DNA of 64,000 bases, from positions 3,286,001-3,350,000 of the forward strand of contig NZ_CP055930.1 in the NCBI RefSeq assembly GCF_013927005.1, read 5' to 3'. Shown here piece by piece: positions 44,924 to 54,005 of the stretch. Below the pieces are notes generated by a model that did not search any database, was not told the DNA's origin, and was given only the letters and a program-made list of their open reading frames with translations. Source of the DNA: Enterobacter sp. RHBSTW-00175. GTDB taxonomy: Bacteria; Pseudomonadota; Gammaproteobacteria; Enterobacterales; Enterobacteriaceae. A program made the translations under genes and the position numbers. Every line of letters begins with the position of its first letter. Within the stretch, counting starts at the first letter, position 1.

Positions 44924-47422
44924 TCAATCTTTCGGTTTAAAGCGCAACAGCCGGTTTGCGTTACTGACCACGGTTATGGACGACAGCGCCATTGCTGCGC
45001 CTGCGACTACCGGGTTGAGCAGCGTGCCGGTCAGTGGCCACAAAATCCCGGCGGCAATCGGAATGCCGAAACTGTTGTAGATAAATGCCCCTAACAGGTT
45101 CTGCTTCATATTGCGCAACGTGGCTTTTGAAATGGCCAGCGCATCCGCAACGCCCATCAGACTGTGGCGCATCAGGGTGATCGCTGCCGTTTCAATGGCA
45201 ACATCGCTGCCGCCGCCCATCGCGATCCCCACTTCGGCCTGGGCCAGTGCAGGTGCATCGTTGATCCCGTCCCCGACCATAGCCACCTGGCGCCCCTGGT
45301 TTTGCAGCGTTTTGATGGCGTCGGCTTTACCCTCTGGCAGTACCCCGGCAATCACCTCATCAATACCGGCTTCGCGGGCAATGGCATTTGCCGTTGTCGG
45401 GTTATCCCCGGTCAGCATCACCAGGCGGTAGCCCGCACGGTGCAGACGTTTCAGGGCATCCACGCTGTCCTGGCGCAGCGGATCGCGAACGGCAATCAGG
45501 GCCGCCACTTTGCCGTCTACAGCCAGCAGTACCGGTGTCGCGCCCTGAGATGCCTGCGCCTGTAGTTCACTGTCCAGCACCGACGTATCGATACCTTTTT
45601 CATTCAGCAGCGCCTGGTTACCCAGCAGCAGTGCGTGTCCTTCTGCTTCACCGCTGACGCCCAGCCCACGTAGAGTGCGGAAGTTGCTTACCTGCGGCAG
45701 GGATGCGTCCGCCGCTTTATCAATAATGGCGCGAGCCAGAGGATGGCTGGAGCCTTGCTCCAGCGCGGCTGCCAGGCGCAGTGCATCGGCTTCTGCGATG
45801 CCAGCGGTGTTCACCGCGACCACCTGCGGTTTGCCTTCCGTAAGCGTACCGGTTTTATCAAATACCAGCGTATCGAGCGTGCTGGCGCGTTGCAGGGCGT
45901 CGGCGTCACGGACCAGTACGCCAAACTCGGCGGCACGACCCACGCCCGAGATAATCGACATCGGCGTCGCCAGGCCAAGCGCGCAAGGACAGGCGATGAT
46001 TAATACCGTGGTTGCAATCACCAGGGTGTAGACAATTTGCGGCGCCGGGCCGAAGAAATACCAGATAGCGGCGCTCAGCAGGGCAATACAGACCACCACG
46101 GGCACAAAAATGGCGGAGATTTTATCAGCAAGCTGGCCAATCTCCGGCTTACTGCTCTGAGCCTGACGCACCATGCGGATAATACGCGACAGCGTGGTGT
46201 GGCTACCTGTGCGGCTTGCACGAAACAGTACGCTACCGTCCTGCACCACCGTACCGGCGTGCACGGCATCTCCCTGGGATTTTTGCTGTGGGATAGGTTC
46301 CCCGGTCAGCATGGCTTCATCAAGCCAGGCATCACCCTGAGTGATCTCGCCGTCAACAGGAACACGGTCACCGGTAGTCAGGCGCAGCGTCATACCCGGC
46401 TGAACCTCGGCCAGCGGAACATTTTTCTCGCCGTCGTCTGTGACGACGCGAGCGGTTGGCGGCGTTAAATCAAGGAGTCTTTCCAGCGCTTTAGAGGAAC
46501 GCTGGCGTGCGCGGGCTTCGAGCATATGGCCTAAGTTAATCAGGCCGATAATCATCGCACTCGCTTCGTAATAAAGATGGCGCGCTTCCATCGGGAACCA
46601 CTGTGGCCAGACGTTGACGCTCATCGAATAGAGCCAGGCCGCGCCCGTGCCGAGTGCGACAAGCGTATCCATCGTTGCGGTGCGATTTTTCAGGCTCTTC
46701 CAGGCGCTCGAATAGAAGTGACCCCCGGCGAAAATCATGACGCCGAGTGTAATCACACCAATTACCAGCCATAACGTGCGGTTGTCGTCAGTGACCATCA
46801 TGTTGTCACCGATCATGCCCCACACCATTACCGGAATACCGACCAGCAGCGCGACAATCGCCTGCCAGCGGAAGCGTTTCATGGTGGCTACCGCCGTTTC
46901 CTGCTGGCGTTCGCGGCGTTTGGCATCATCTTCGATGGCCTCTGCACCGTAACCTGCTTTTTCGACGGCCTGCACTAAATCTGCGGCGGAGGCACTGCCC
47001 ATAATCAGCGCAGTACGCTCCGCAAGGTTAACCCGTGCCTGTGCGACGCCCGGTACGGCCTGCAATGCATTTTGTACCCGGGAAACGCAGCTGGCGCAGC
47101 TCATGCCGTTGATCAGCAGCTGTTGGCTGTCGTCAATATCATCAGCTACCGGAAGCTCAGGAATGGCCGCTGTCAGTGCTTCCGACGGGAGTGATGACTC
47201 TGCCAGCGGTTTAGCCTTTGGGTGGCTTAACTCCGCTCCGTAACCGGCTTGTTTGATAGTGTCGATCAGCGCATCGGCGCTGGCGCTACCGGTGACGGCA
47301 GCATGATCGATAGTCACGTCCGCGCTTTCAACATCAGGACGCTGTTCCAGGCTTTCTTTAACGCGTTTGACACAGTGGCCGCAGGAGAGGCCGTCCAGAG
47401 TCAGATCAATGGTGTGAGACAT
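44924..47422 (-). CDS. copA: Cu(I)-exporting P1B-type ATPase CopA
   Basis: An 832-residue copper pump of the inner membrane. Two N-terminal heavy-metal-associated domains carry LDGLSCGHC and INGMSCASC. Eight membrane helices include the ion-binding [12 protein letters not shown]. The actuator has LTGEP, the phosphorylation site is [13 protein letters not shown], and hinge motif [12 protein letters not shown] and the conserved SSHPLARA nucleotide-binding segment are present. A -1 frameshift after codon 69 can make the 70-residue copper chaperone CopA(Z). It is divergent from cueR, whose protein activates this promoter. Confidence 0.97.
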   Translation of the reverse strand: MSHTIDLTLDGLSCGHCVKRVKESLEQRPDVESADVTIDHAAVTGSASADALIDTIKQAGYGAELSHPKAKPLAESSLPSEALTAAIPELPVADDIDDSQQLLINGMSCASCVSRVQNALQAVPGVAQARVNLAERTALIMGSASAADLVQAVEKAGYGAEAIEDDAKRRERQQETAVATMKRFRWQAIVALLVGIPVMVWGMIGDNMMVTDDNRTLWLVIGVITLGVMIFAGGHFYSSAWKSLKNRTATMDTLVALGTGAAWLYSMSVNVWPQWFPMEARHLYYEASAMIIGLINLGHMLEARARQRSSKALERLLDLTPPTARVVTDDGEKNVPLAEVQPGMTLRLTTGDRVPVDGEITQGDAWLDEAMLTGEPIPQQKSQGDAVHAGTVVQDGSVLFRASRTGSHTTLSRIIRMVRQAQSSKPEIGQLADKISAIFVPVVVCIALLSAAIWYFFGPAPQIVYTLVIATTVLIIACPCALGLATPMSIISGVGRAAEFGVLVRDADALQRASTLDTLVFDKTGTLTEGKPQVVAVNTAGIAEADALRLAAALEQGSSHPLARAIIDKAADASLPQVSNFRTLRGLGVSGEAEGHALLLGNQALLNEKGIDTSVLDSELQAQASQGATPVLLAVDGKVAALIAVRDPLRQDSVDALKRLHRAGYRLVMLTGDNPTTANAIAREAGIDEVIAGVLPEGKADAIKTLQNQGRQVAMVGDGINDAPALAQAEVGIAMGGGSDVAIETAAITLMRHSLMGVADALAISKATLRNMKQNLLGAFIYNSFGIPIAAGILWPLTGTLLNPVVAGAAMALSSITVVSNANRLLRFKPKD
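47211..47222 (-). promoter_or_regulatory. copA programmed -1 frameshift site (CopA(Z))
   Basis: On the minus strand the slippery CCCAAAG (47222 to 47216) spans codons 68-69. Slipping back one base gives Lys, then GGC (Gly70) and TAA (47213-47211). The product is the first metal-binding domain, 70 residues long, exactly as reported for E. coli CopA(Z). Confidence 0.85.
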
Positions 47423-47490
47423 AACAAAACTCCCGTATAATTATCTGGTCAGTTATTGACCTTCATAATGCTTTTCGCTAACTGTTATGA

Positions 47491-47521
47491 AGGTTAAACC
47501 TTCCATCAAGGGGAAGGTCAA
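47491..47521 (-). promoter_or_regulatory. CueR-controlled copA promoter
   Basis: Minus-strand -35 TTGACC (47521-47516), a 19-bp spacer and -10 TAACCT (47496-47491). The overlong spacer contains the dyad CCTTCC-N7-GGAAGG (47499-47517), the MerR-type arrangement in which Cu(I)-CueR bends DNA to activate copA. Confidence 0.93.
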
Positions 47522-47530
47522 GGGGGAAAT

Positions 47531-47941
47531 GTGAATATCAGTGATGTTGCGAAAAAAACCGGATTGACCAGCAAAGCAATTCGTTTTTATGAAGAGAAAG
47601 GGCTGGTAACACCGCCACTGCGCAGCGAAAACGGCTACCGCAGTTATACGCAACGGCATCTTGATGAGCTGACGTTACTGCGTCAGGCAAGGCAGGTAGG
47701 CTTTAACCTGGAAGAGTGCGGCGAACTGGTAAATCTGTTCAACGATCCGAAACGCCACAGTGCAGATGTCAAAAAACGTACCCTGGAGAAGGTCGCTGAA
47801 ATTGAGCGCCATATCATTGAACTACAGGCCATGCGCGAACAACTGCTGGGGCTGGCGGCGTCTTGTCCGGGGGACGACAGCGCCGAGTGTCCGATTATTG
47901 ATAATCTTACCGGCTGCTGTCATCGCAAGGCCAATGCCTAA
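47531..47941 (+). CDS. cueR: Cu(I)-responsive MerR-family activator CueR
   Basis: A 136-residue MerR-type regulator. The winged HTH is [20 protein letters not shown], a long dimerisation helix follows, and the metal loop has the two Cu-binding cysteines in [17 protein letters not shown] (Cys112 and Cys120 of E. coli). A CCHR-like tail follows. It starts at a GTG preceded by AAGGGGG. It controls copA from the shared intergenic region. Its last 4 bases overlap the end of ybbJ. Confidence 0.96.
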   Translation: MNISDVAKKTGLTSKAIRFYEEKGLVTPPLRSENGYRSYTQRHLDELTLLRQARQVGFNLEECGELVNLFNDPKRHSADVKKRTLEKVAEIERHIIELQAMREQLLGLAASCPGDDSAECPIIDNLTGCCHRKANA

Positions 47942-48390
47942 CAAGCTTTTACGCGCAGGGTAATACCTTCCACCGCAATGACCTCAACCCGCGTTCCGGC
48001 GCTGAGGTCATCATCTGCCACCACTGGCCACGAGCTATCACCCACGCGCATGTGTCCGCGGCCATTCACCAGCGTGGTGTCCAGCGTAAATCGCTTGCCG
48101 ACAATCTGCTGTCCACGCTGATTAAGATGGGCGTCCACAGGTTCCTGCGCTTTCACCCGCGTGCTCAGCCAGCGCCACCACAGCCAGGCCGCAACCAGCG
48201 TCAGCACAGCAAACAGCGCGCCCTGCCACGCCCAGTCCAGCGGAAGCAGCCAGACCAGCAGTCCGGTGATCACGGCAGCGACACCGCTCCAGAGCAGGTA
48301 ACCGTTGCCGCCAAGCATCTCGGCTGCCAGCAATAAGCCACCGAGACTTAGCCAGAAGGCATGAGGATGTGCAACGATGAGCTCGATCAT
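47938..48390 (-). CDS. ybbJ: NfeD-like inner-membrane protein YbbJ
   Basis: A 150-residue protein with three membrane helices ([39 protein letters not shown] and [20 protein letters not shown]) and a C-terminal OB-like domain ([20 protein letters not shown]). NfeD proteins partner stomatin/prohibitin-type proteins. Here it overlaps qmcA by 4 bases (ATGA), the usual pairing. Confidence 0.94.
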   Translation of the reverse strand: MIELIVAHPHAFWLSLGGLLLAAEMLGGNGYLLWSGVAAVITGLLVWLLPLDWAWQGALFAVLTLVAAWLWWRWLSTRVKAQEPVDAHLNQRGQQIVGKRFTLDTTLVNGRGHMRVGDSSWPVVADDDLSAGTRVEVIAVEGITLRVKAC

Positions 48391-49301
48391 TTCTTACGCT
48401 CGTTTCCGCTATCCTTAATGAGTTCGGTAATCCCGGCAATAGATCCCATCAGGCTGCTGGCATCCAGCGGCATCATCACCACTTTGCTGTTATTCGCAGA
48501 GCCAATCTCTTTCAGCGCATCGGTATATTTTTGCGCCACGAAGTAGTTAACGGCTTGGATATCGCCGGCAGCAATGGCTTCGGACACCATCTGGGTTGCG
48601 CGGGCTTCCGCCTCTGCGGAACGTTCACGCGCCTCAGCCTGGAGGAACGCAGACTGGCGATCGCCTTCCGCTTTCAGGATCTGCGACTGTTTTTCCCCTT
48701 CAGCTTTCAGGATTTCTGCCTGGCGTATGCCTTCGGCCTCGAGGATATAGGCACGCTTGGTACGCTCGGCCTTCATCTGAGCATTCATCGATGCGATAAG
48801 TTCCGCCGGTGGGCGCACGTCACGGATCTCAATACGGGTGACTTTAATCCCCCACGGATTGGTCGCCTCATCCACAATGTGCAGCAGGCGCGTATTAATG
48901 CTGTCACGCTGGGAGAGCATTTCGTCCAGCTCCATCGAACCAAGCACGGTACGGATGTTAGTCATTGTCAGATTAACAATCGCCAGTTCGAGATTGCTGA
49001 CTTCATACGCTGCTTTAGGCGCATCAATCACCTGAATAAAACAGACGGCATCAATGGTGACGTTGGCGTTGTCTTTGGAGATAATTTCCTGAGAGGGGAT
49101 ATCCAGTACCTGTTCCATCATGTTGATCTTGCGACCGATTCGGTCCATGAAAGGCACAATAAGGCTCAAGCCAGGCTGCAATGTATTGGTATAGCGGCCA
49201 AAGCGTTCAACGGTCCACTGATACCCCTGCGGGACAATTTTGACACCCGCACCAACGATAACCAGTGCGACGAAAATAAGGACAGGAACAACGATGAGCA
49301 T
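48387..49301 (-). CDS. qmcA: SPFH/Band-7 membrane protein QmcA
   Basis: A 304-residue stomatin-like protein anchored by one N-terminal helix ([20 protein letters not shown]). The Band-7 domain begins [18 protein letters not shown] long Ala/Glu/Arg helix follows, with [11 protein letters not shown] repeats. A multicopy suppressor of ftsH/htpX loss in E. coli (known), it probably organises membrane protein quality control with YbbJ. Confidence 0.95.
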   Translation of the reverse strand: MLIVVPVLIFVALVIVGAGVKIVPQGYQWTVERFGRYTNTLQPGLSLIVPFMDRIGRKINMMEQVLDIPSQEIISKDNANVTIDAVCFIQVIDAPKAAYEVSNLELAIVNLTMTNIRTVLGSMELDEMLSQRDSINTRLLHIVDEATNPWGIKVTRIEIRDVRPPAELIASMNAQMKAERTKRAYILEAEGIRQAEILKAEGEKQSQILKAEGDRQSAFLQAEARERSAEAEARATQMVSEAIAAGDIQAVNYFVAQKYTDALKEIGSANNSKVVMMPLDASSLMGSIAGITELIKDSGNERKK

Positions 49302-49425
49302 AAAACCTCCTGTTTTGAATGCTGTGACGAGAAAAATTGTGTGTTTGTTGTTCGTAAGTATATCGGCTATCGGCCAGAAATTCGCCCCTGTAAAGAGGTG
49401 GGAAGCGCATCAGAGGTAATAAAAA

Positions 49426-49450
49426 GCCCTGCCAGATGGGCAGGGCAAAG
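49426..49450 (-). terminator. Terminator of the 284-residue orphan gene
   Basis: An 8-bp stem GCCCTGCC (49426-49433)/GGCAGGGC (49439-49446); on the minus strand it is followed by TTTTTATT. It lies just after the 49454 stop. Confidence 0.85.
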
Positions 49451-49453
49451 GGA

Positions 49454-50308
49454 TCAAGCACCCGGATGGGTATATGAAAAGTCTGCGATAAACTGCTCGC
49501 CCGCGTCGGCGATAGCTTTGGATAAGCCCTGATAGTAATTTTCCAGCCCAATGGCTTCAATTTGCTGGATTTGCTCGCGAATAGGGGCACAGAAGAGAAC
49601 CGCGTTACCGGCTTCAACACGTTTGTTATTCGGAGGGAGATCGTCTGCGATCGCTTTAAACCACGTTCGGATCCCCTGCTTTAAGCTGTGCGGGGCCTTG
49701 GTCAGGTTTTCGATACCGGTCAGCACTTGCAGAGTAGGAAACTCGTCGGCAAATACGGCTGTTTTCATGCGACTAAAGAACTGGCAGAAAAGCTCAAATG
49801 AACCCAAATCTGTCACACGAGGCTTAGTGGTTTTACCGTTTTTGTTACCAGGCTTGCTAGCTTCTGACGTGGTCGCCGGGACCGCGTTGACCTTGTGCAG
49901 ATCCAGACCAAACAGCAGATTACAGTGCGCACGGCGCTCTTTCAGCGGGTAAGACATCAGTACATCGATAAACTGGGTTGCCTTTACATCCGCAAGATCG
50001 TGGTTAATGAGCCACTGTGAACGCGCGAATTCAGCAGGGGAGACAAACCAGTCCGGTACTTCGTCGTAACGTTTTGATTTTCCCTTTCCGTCAAACTCAA
50101 TAAAGTGCGCACCATCATCAAAGGCGAATTTGCAGTTTCTGAAGCTGCCAATCGTGGTGTTAACGATGAGCGCCTTTTTGACGAAATCGACAACTTCTGC
50201 ACCGATGACAAAACTTGTGAGTTCCGAAGAATTGATGACTTCCATTAATGTTTCTACAGTAGGAACACCAGGCTTCAAAGAAGAAAACTCATAAAAGATA
50301 TGTGTCAT
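49454..50308 (-). CDS. Uncharacterised 284-residue cytoplasmic protein
   Basis: I do not recognise this gene. It is clearly coding: AGGAAG lies 8 bases before the ATG and a strong terminator follows. The N-terminal half (about 1-145) is mixed alpha/beta with FDDGAHFIEFDGKGKSKRYD and a KERRAHCNLLFGLDLHKV segment. A basic low-complexity linker (SEASKPGNKNGKTTKPR) joins it to a helical second half (SFELFCQFFSRMKTAVFADE, ENYYQGLSKAIADAGEQF). It has no signal peptide or membrane segment. E. coli has no gene here between qmcA and fetA, so this is an accessory single-gene unit. No function is proposed. Confidence 0.8.
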   Translation of the reverse strand: MTHIFYEFSSLKPGVPTVETLMEVINSSELTSFVIGAEVVDFVKKALIVNTTIGSFRNCKFAFDDGAHFIEFDGKGKSKRYDEVPDWFVSPAEFARSQWLINHDLADVKATQFIDVLMSYPLKERRAHCNLLFGLDLHKVNAVPATTSEASKPGNKNGKTTKPRVTDLGSFELFCQFFSRMKTAVFADEFPTLQVLTGIENLTKAPHSLKQGIRTWFKAIADDLPPNNKRVEAGNAVLFCAPIREQIQQIEAIGLENYYQGLSKAIADAGEQFIADFSYTHPGA

Positions 50309-50565
50309 GCTGCATACTTCCTATAGTTATAAGGGTGCCAATTTGTACACGAAAAAGTGTAACACCACTCGATGCCTGAGGCTATTAGCTCTGCGTGCGG
50401 GAACTATGGCGAGATCACAAATGGAAGATATACGTTACTTTTTAATGTCAACATGTCAAACAGGATTGACATGTTGAAGACTACTTTTTTTAAGAATTGT
50501 GTCCTTTTCTCTTCTCAGTAGATGAATACATTAAATACACTTAACTAAGACTGTTATCAGATACA
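50309..50565. other. Intergenic region between the orphan and the small exported protein
   Basis: About 260 bp, fairly A+T-rich, holding the upstream region of the 284-residue gene. I see no further gene or RNA. TGTCAAACAGGATTGACA (50454-50471) is a small inverted repeat without an obvious role. Confidence 0.5.
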
Positions 50566-50570
50566 AAAAA

Positions 50571-50587
50571 GCCGCCTTAGCGGCGGC
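50571..50587 (-). terminator. Terminator of the adhesin/exported protein unit
   Basis: GCCGCC/GGCGGC stem with a 5-base loop TTAGC, followed on the minus strand by TTTTTTG. It lies 33 bases after the stop of the 121-residue gene. Confidence 0.9.
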
Positions 50588-50620
50588 TTGATTGCAGTAC
50601 GTTTATGAGTGGGACGCGTG

Positions 50621-50986
50621 TTATTTCAGGTAACCAATAAATCCTTCGCCTTGCTTTAGCAGCGCAACCTTGCCGCTCTTATAAACAACAATATTATACA
50701 GACCCTGGCTATAACTTTTTGCTGAAGCGTTGTTTTCATCCAGTGCGGCGGGTTTACCGTCAACGGTTACCCAATCACCTGATATTACTACGGTTATCCC
50801 ATAACCTTTCACCGTTCTTTTCTTCGCTGACTGTGCTTTTTGCAGCGCGGGCAGAACGGAATACTGCCCCTGTGTATTTTGCACCATCGGTGGGACTGCC
50901 ATCATCCCCTTGGGCTGATTACGCTGCGCGAACCCGCTCAGGCTCACTACGGCAAATGCCAGCGCGGTAAGCATCTTCAATTTCAT
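50621..50986 (-). CDS. Small exported protein downstream of the adhesin
   Basis: A 121-residue protein of unknown family. An N-terminal signal peptide (MKLKMLTALAFAVVSLSGFA) is likely cleaved near residue 20. The mature part has a Met/Pro/Gln-rich stretch (PKGMMAVPPMVQNTQGQYSV), a basic AKKRTVKGYG, and beta-type segments YGITVVISGDWVTVDGK and LYNIVVYKSGKVALL. There is no lipobox and no cysteine in the mature chain. AAGGTG precedes the start at 7 bases. It lies 75 bp after the adhesin gene, with a terminator only after it, so they are probably co-transcribed. It may be a periplasmic helper of the adhesin; this is inference. Confidence 0.78.
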   Translation of the reverse strand: MKLKMLTALAFAVVSLSGFAQRNQPKGMMAVPPMVQNTQGQYSVLPALQKAQSAKKRTVKGYGITVVISGDWVTVDGKPAALDENNASAKSYSQGLYNIVVYKSGKVALLKQGEGFIGYLK

Positions 50987-51061
50987 CCTGACACCTTAAT
51001 TAATAAGAGAAAGTTAACAGGTCGTTTTTATGACGACCTGAACATGACATGGTGAGTGAAA

Positions 51062-52909
51062 TCAGAAATCGCCAGAAATACCGGCACCTGCCATCCAGCC
51101 GCTGTCGAATGACGTTGACGCCTGCATGTTTACAGCGACATGGCTGGTTAGCCCTTTCTGAATACCGCCGGCCAGTGCTGCTCCGTCACCGTTAGCGGTA
51201 CCGGTGGAAAGCGCCCATGCGTTGTCGGAGTGATAGTGCAGGCTGGACATGGCCGCCGCGTTGTTCAGACCGCGTTTCAGTTCATCACGGGTGTCCTCAA
51301 TATCTTTCGCGTTACGATCGATTTTCTGACTGTTTTGAGAAATTGCGTCCGAGTTGCTGCTCACTTTGCTACGCGTGGCCTGATCAACGTAGTACGTGTT
51401 TACATGCTGAACCGTTGTTACGGTGTTTGTGCCACTTGTCGGGGTAACCGGGGCTTTGGTGGATGGCTTCAGGCTGGTTGCCGGAATGACGGTCCCATTT
51501 GTTGTCGGGGTAATGACCGGTGGCGCAATCAGGGCAGCCTGTTTTTTAGCAATATCCTGGCGGTAAAGCGTTGGGTTCACGGTCGGCACAGTCTGTGTCG
51601 TCGTGGTCGGGTTTACCACTGGTGGTGCAATCAGGGCAGCCTGCTTTTTGGCGATATTCTGGCGGTAAAGCGTTGGGTTAACACTCGGCACAGTTTGCGT
51701 CGTCGTTGTGGTTGTCGTCGGGTTCACAACTGGCGGCGCGATCAGGGCAGCCTGCTTGTTGGCGATAATCTGACGATAAAGTGTCGGGTTAACACTTGGC
51801 ACAGACTGTGCGATCGGCGTTGGTACCTTCATTGGCTGCGGGGTCAGCTGGGTCGGCAACACCGGGATTTTCTGCGGTACGGACTGTGCAATCGGCGTTG
51901 GCACCTTCATTGGCTGCGGGGTCAGCTGGGTCGGCAACACCGGGATTTTCTGCGGTACGGACTGTGCAATCGGCGTTGGTACCTTCATTGGCTGCGGGGT
52001 CAGCTGGGTCGGCAACACCGGGATTTTCTGCGGTACGGACTGCGCAATCGGCGTTGGCACCTTCATTGGCTGCGGGGTCAGCTGAGTTGGCAGCACCGGG
52101 GTTTTCTGCGGCACGGACTGCGCTATCGGCGTTGGCACCTTCATTGGCTGCGGGGTCAGCTGTGTTGGCAGCACCGGGGTTTTCTGCGGCACGGACTGCG
52201 CAATCGGCGTTGGCACCTTCATTGGCTGCGGGGTCAGCTGGGTCGGCAGCACCGGGGGTTTCTGCGGTACGGACTGCGCGATCGGCGTCGGCACCTTCAT
52301 TGGCTGCGGGGTCAGCTGGGTCGGCAGCACCGGGGGGTTCTGCGGTACGGACTGTGCAATCGGCGTTGGCACCTTCATTGGCTGCGGGGTCAGCTGGGTC
52401 GGCAGCACCGGGGTTTTCTGCGGCACGGACTGTGCGATCGGCGTTGGCACTTTCATTGGCTGCGGGGTCAGCTGAGTTGGCAGCACCGGGGTTTTCTGCG
52501 GTACGGACTGCGCGATCGGGGTTGGCACGTTCATTGGCTTAGGTGTTGGCTGGGCGGGGATCTTTTGTGGTGCCAGTGTGCGAAGCGCGCGGTTCGCTGC
52601 ATCCACCTGAAGCCTGCCTAATCGGGCATCCTGACGTGTCTGATCGACCTGCTTGAGCGCTGCATCATGAGCTTGTATCGCTTTTTTGGCTTCGATCGAA
52701 TTCTGACCGTACGTAAGAATCGTATTGCCCATCGCAATATTGGCAATGTGCTCTTTATACATTGCCGTGCTATACGATTTATCCGCAAGATGGGAGAATT
52801 GTTGTGCACCCTTAAGGTTTGCAGCTGCTTGTTCAGGGGTTATTGCATATGTTGCAGGCACAATGCACAGAGCAACAACAGAGGCCAACAATTTAACGGT
52901 GGTTTTCAT
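51062..52909 (-). CDS. YadA-like trimeric autotransporter with proline-rich repeats
   Basis: A 615-residue surface protein. A signal peptide (KLLASVVALCIVPATYA) spans residues 1-22, and an Ala/Gln-rich helical region follows to about 127. Residues 128-361 are nine 26-residue repeats, each starting VPTPIAQSVP and ending QLTPQPMK, with a partial tenth. Residues 372-476 hold three longer repeats of VNPTLYRQ..AKKQAALIAPP type joined by Thr runs. A Ser/Asn/Gln/Asp coiled-coil stalk (SNSDAISQNSQKIDRNAKDI) precedes a C-terminal anchor (GLNNAAAMSSLHYHSDNA ... GAGISGDF) resembling the YadA barrel and ending in Phe. The stalk is polyproline-like, not the usual coiled coil. AGGAAA precedes the ATG. Confidence 0.85.
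   Translation of the reverse strand: MKTTVKLLASVVALCIVPATYAITPEQAAANLKGAQQFSHLADKSYSTAMYKEHIANIAMGNTILTYGQNSIEAKKAIQAHDAALKQVDQTRQDARLGRLQVDAANRALRTLAPQKIPAQPTPKPMNVPTPIAQSVPQKTPVLPTQLTPQPMKVPTPIAQSVPQKTPVLPTQLTPQPMKVPTPIAQSVPQNPPVLPTQLTPQPMKVPTPIAQSVPQKPPVLPTQLTPQPMKVPTPIAQSVPQKTPVLPTQLTPQPMKVPTPIAQSVPQKTPVLPTQLTPQPMKVPTPIAQSVPQKIPVLPTQLTPQPMKVPTPIAQSVPQKIPVLPTQLTPQPMKVPTPIAQSVPQKIPVLPTQLTPQPMKVPTPIAQSVPSVNPTLYRQIIANKQAALIAPPVVNPTTTTTTTQTVPSVNPTLYRQNIAKKQAALIAPPVVNPTTTTQTVPTVNPTLYRQDIAKKQAALIAPPVITPTTNGTVIPATSLKPSTKAPVTPTSGTNTVTTVQHVNTYYVDQATRSKVSSNSDAISQNSQKIDRNAKDIEDTRDELKRGLNNAAAMSSLHYHSDNAWALSTGTANGDGAALAGGIQKGLTSHVAVNMQASTSFDSGWMAGAGISGDF
51482..51796 (-). repeat. Three imperfect long repeats (34-37 codons) in the adhesin gene
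   Basis: Three tandem units with NPTLYRQ, AKKQAALIAPP and a Thr-rich linker of changing length (PTTTTTTTQ, PTTTTQ, PTTNG). They code residues 372-476 of the adhesin. Confidence 0.85.
51827..52528 (-). repeat. Nine tandem 78-bp repeats in the adhesin gene
   Basis: Exactly 702 bp = 9 x 78 bp, nearly identical at DNA level, coding 26-residue units. The only common protein variation is the pair after SVPQ (KT, NP, KP, KI). Long open frames on the opposite strand here are by-products of the repeat. Confidence 0.95.
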
Positions 52910-53280
52910 CTTTAATTTCCTGACGGTAATACTGGGGGGTTAATTCAAATCAGCAAAGTCTTTTATGACTTATTAAAATGATTTTCTTTGTCTTAAATTA
53001 GTCTTTGTGTTGTTGTCGTTGTGTCTTTGTGGTGTCTTTTGTTTGACTGATTTTAGGGTGTGTAAAAGTGTGTATTTTTGATTTAAATCATTAATCAGTG
53101 TTTAATAAGTCAGTATTTAATCATTTTTAAATCTGTATGTAGTCTGTGGCTTTCAGATGAAATATGTGTTTTTTTTGATCGAAAATTGTTTGAACCTGCT
53201 TTTTTAGGGGATTTACAGCGAGGAAAGGAACACAAGGGCATTTCTCAGAAGGATTGTTTTGTGTGAGCAGATAAAACGAA
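52910..53280. other. A+T-rich intergenic region between the adhesin and fetA
   Basis: About 370 bp, strongly A+T-rich with T/G-rich runs (TTGTGTTGTTGTCGTTGTGT near 53005). It contains the adhesin promoter on the minus strand. There is no supported gene or RNA. The composition suggests H-NS silencing of the adhesin. Confidence 0.55.
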
Positions 53281-53318
53281 TGTATACATTAAGTCTTTTG
53301 TAAGTCTTAATGTATACA
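53281..53318. promoter_or_regulatory. Long operator-like inverted repeat upstream of fetA
   Basis: TGTATACATTAAG (53281-53293) and its exact reverse complement CTTAATGTATACA (53306-53318), separated by 12 bases. Each arm contains the self-complementary TGTATACA. The dyad ends 15 bp before the fetA ATG, where a bound repressor would block transcription or translation. Confidence 0.65.
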
Positions 53319-53333
53319 ATCACTGGAAACAAT

Positions 53334-54005
53334 ATGAACGACAAAAACGTGATTTTGCATATCAAGGATGTTGGGTATCGTGCCGGAGAGAACACCATTC
53401 TTCAGCATGTCGATTTTTGCCTTTCTCCTGGTGAATTCAAACTGATAACCGGCCCGTCAGGCTGTGGAAAAAGTACACTGCTGAAGATTATTGCGTCCTT
53501 ACTCAGCCCTACCGAGGGGACGATTCTGTTTGAAGGGAAGGATATCGCTTCACTGTCGCCCGAAAGCTATCGGCAGCAGGTGTCATACAGCGTGCAAACA
53601 CCTACTCTGTTTGGCGATACGGTTTACGACAACCTGATCTTTCCGTGGCAGATCCGTGGGAAATCACCTGAACCCGAAAAACTGATTGCCGACCTCGCCC
53701 GCTTCGGATTGCCGCAAGAGACACTGACAAAATCGATAACGTCGCTTTCTGGTGGGGAAAGGCAGCGCGTATCCCTGATCCGTAATTTGCAGTTTTTACC
53801 GAAGGTACTGCTGCTGGATGAGATAACCAGCGCTCTCGACGAGAGCAATAAGCGCAATGTTAACGACATCATCCATCGGTATACCCGCGAGCAGAACATC
53901 GCTGTGCTGTGGGTAACGCACGATGCAAACGAAATTACCCATGCGGATGATGTCATCAGGCTGCAGCCGCAGGGCCGGAAAATGCAGGAGGCAAACCGTG
54001 GGTGA
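53334..54005 (+). CDS. fetA: ABC transporter ATP-binding protein FetA (YbbL)
   Basis: A 223-residue ATPase of the FetAB system, reported in E. coli as an iron exporter that eases oxidative stress. Walker A GPSGCGKSTLLKI, Q-loop SVQTPTLFGDT, signature SLSGGERQRV, Walker B VLLLDEITSALDES and the H-loop THDANEI are complete. The start at 53334 has TGGAAAC upstream. The gene overlaps fetB by 8 bases. Confidence 0.94.
   Translation: MNDKNVILHIKDVGYRAGENTILQHVDFCLSPGEFKLITGPSGCGKSTLLKIIASLLSPTEGTILFEGKDIASLSPESYRQQVSYSVQTPTLFGDTVYDNLIFPWQIRGKSPEPEKLIADLARFGLPQETLTKSITSLSGGERQRVSLIRNLQFLPKVLLLDEITSALDESNKRNVNDIIHRYTREQNIAVLWVTHDANEITHADDVIRLQPQGRKMQEANRG

Noticed and set aside
50454..50471. TGTCAAACAGGATTGACA inverted repeat as a regulatory site
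   Set aside because: Short arms, no clear distance to a promoter, and no known consensus; kept only as a note in the intergenic entry.
51230..52621. Long open frames on the plus strand opposite the adhesin (463 and 248 codons)
   Set aside because: They arise because a 78-bp repeat with no stop in one unit has none in nine. The translations are low-complexity (ARTVQSALAPSLAAGSAG type), and there is no ribosome-binding site or homology.
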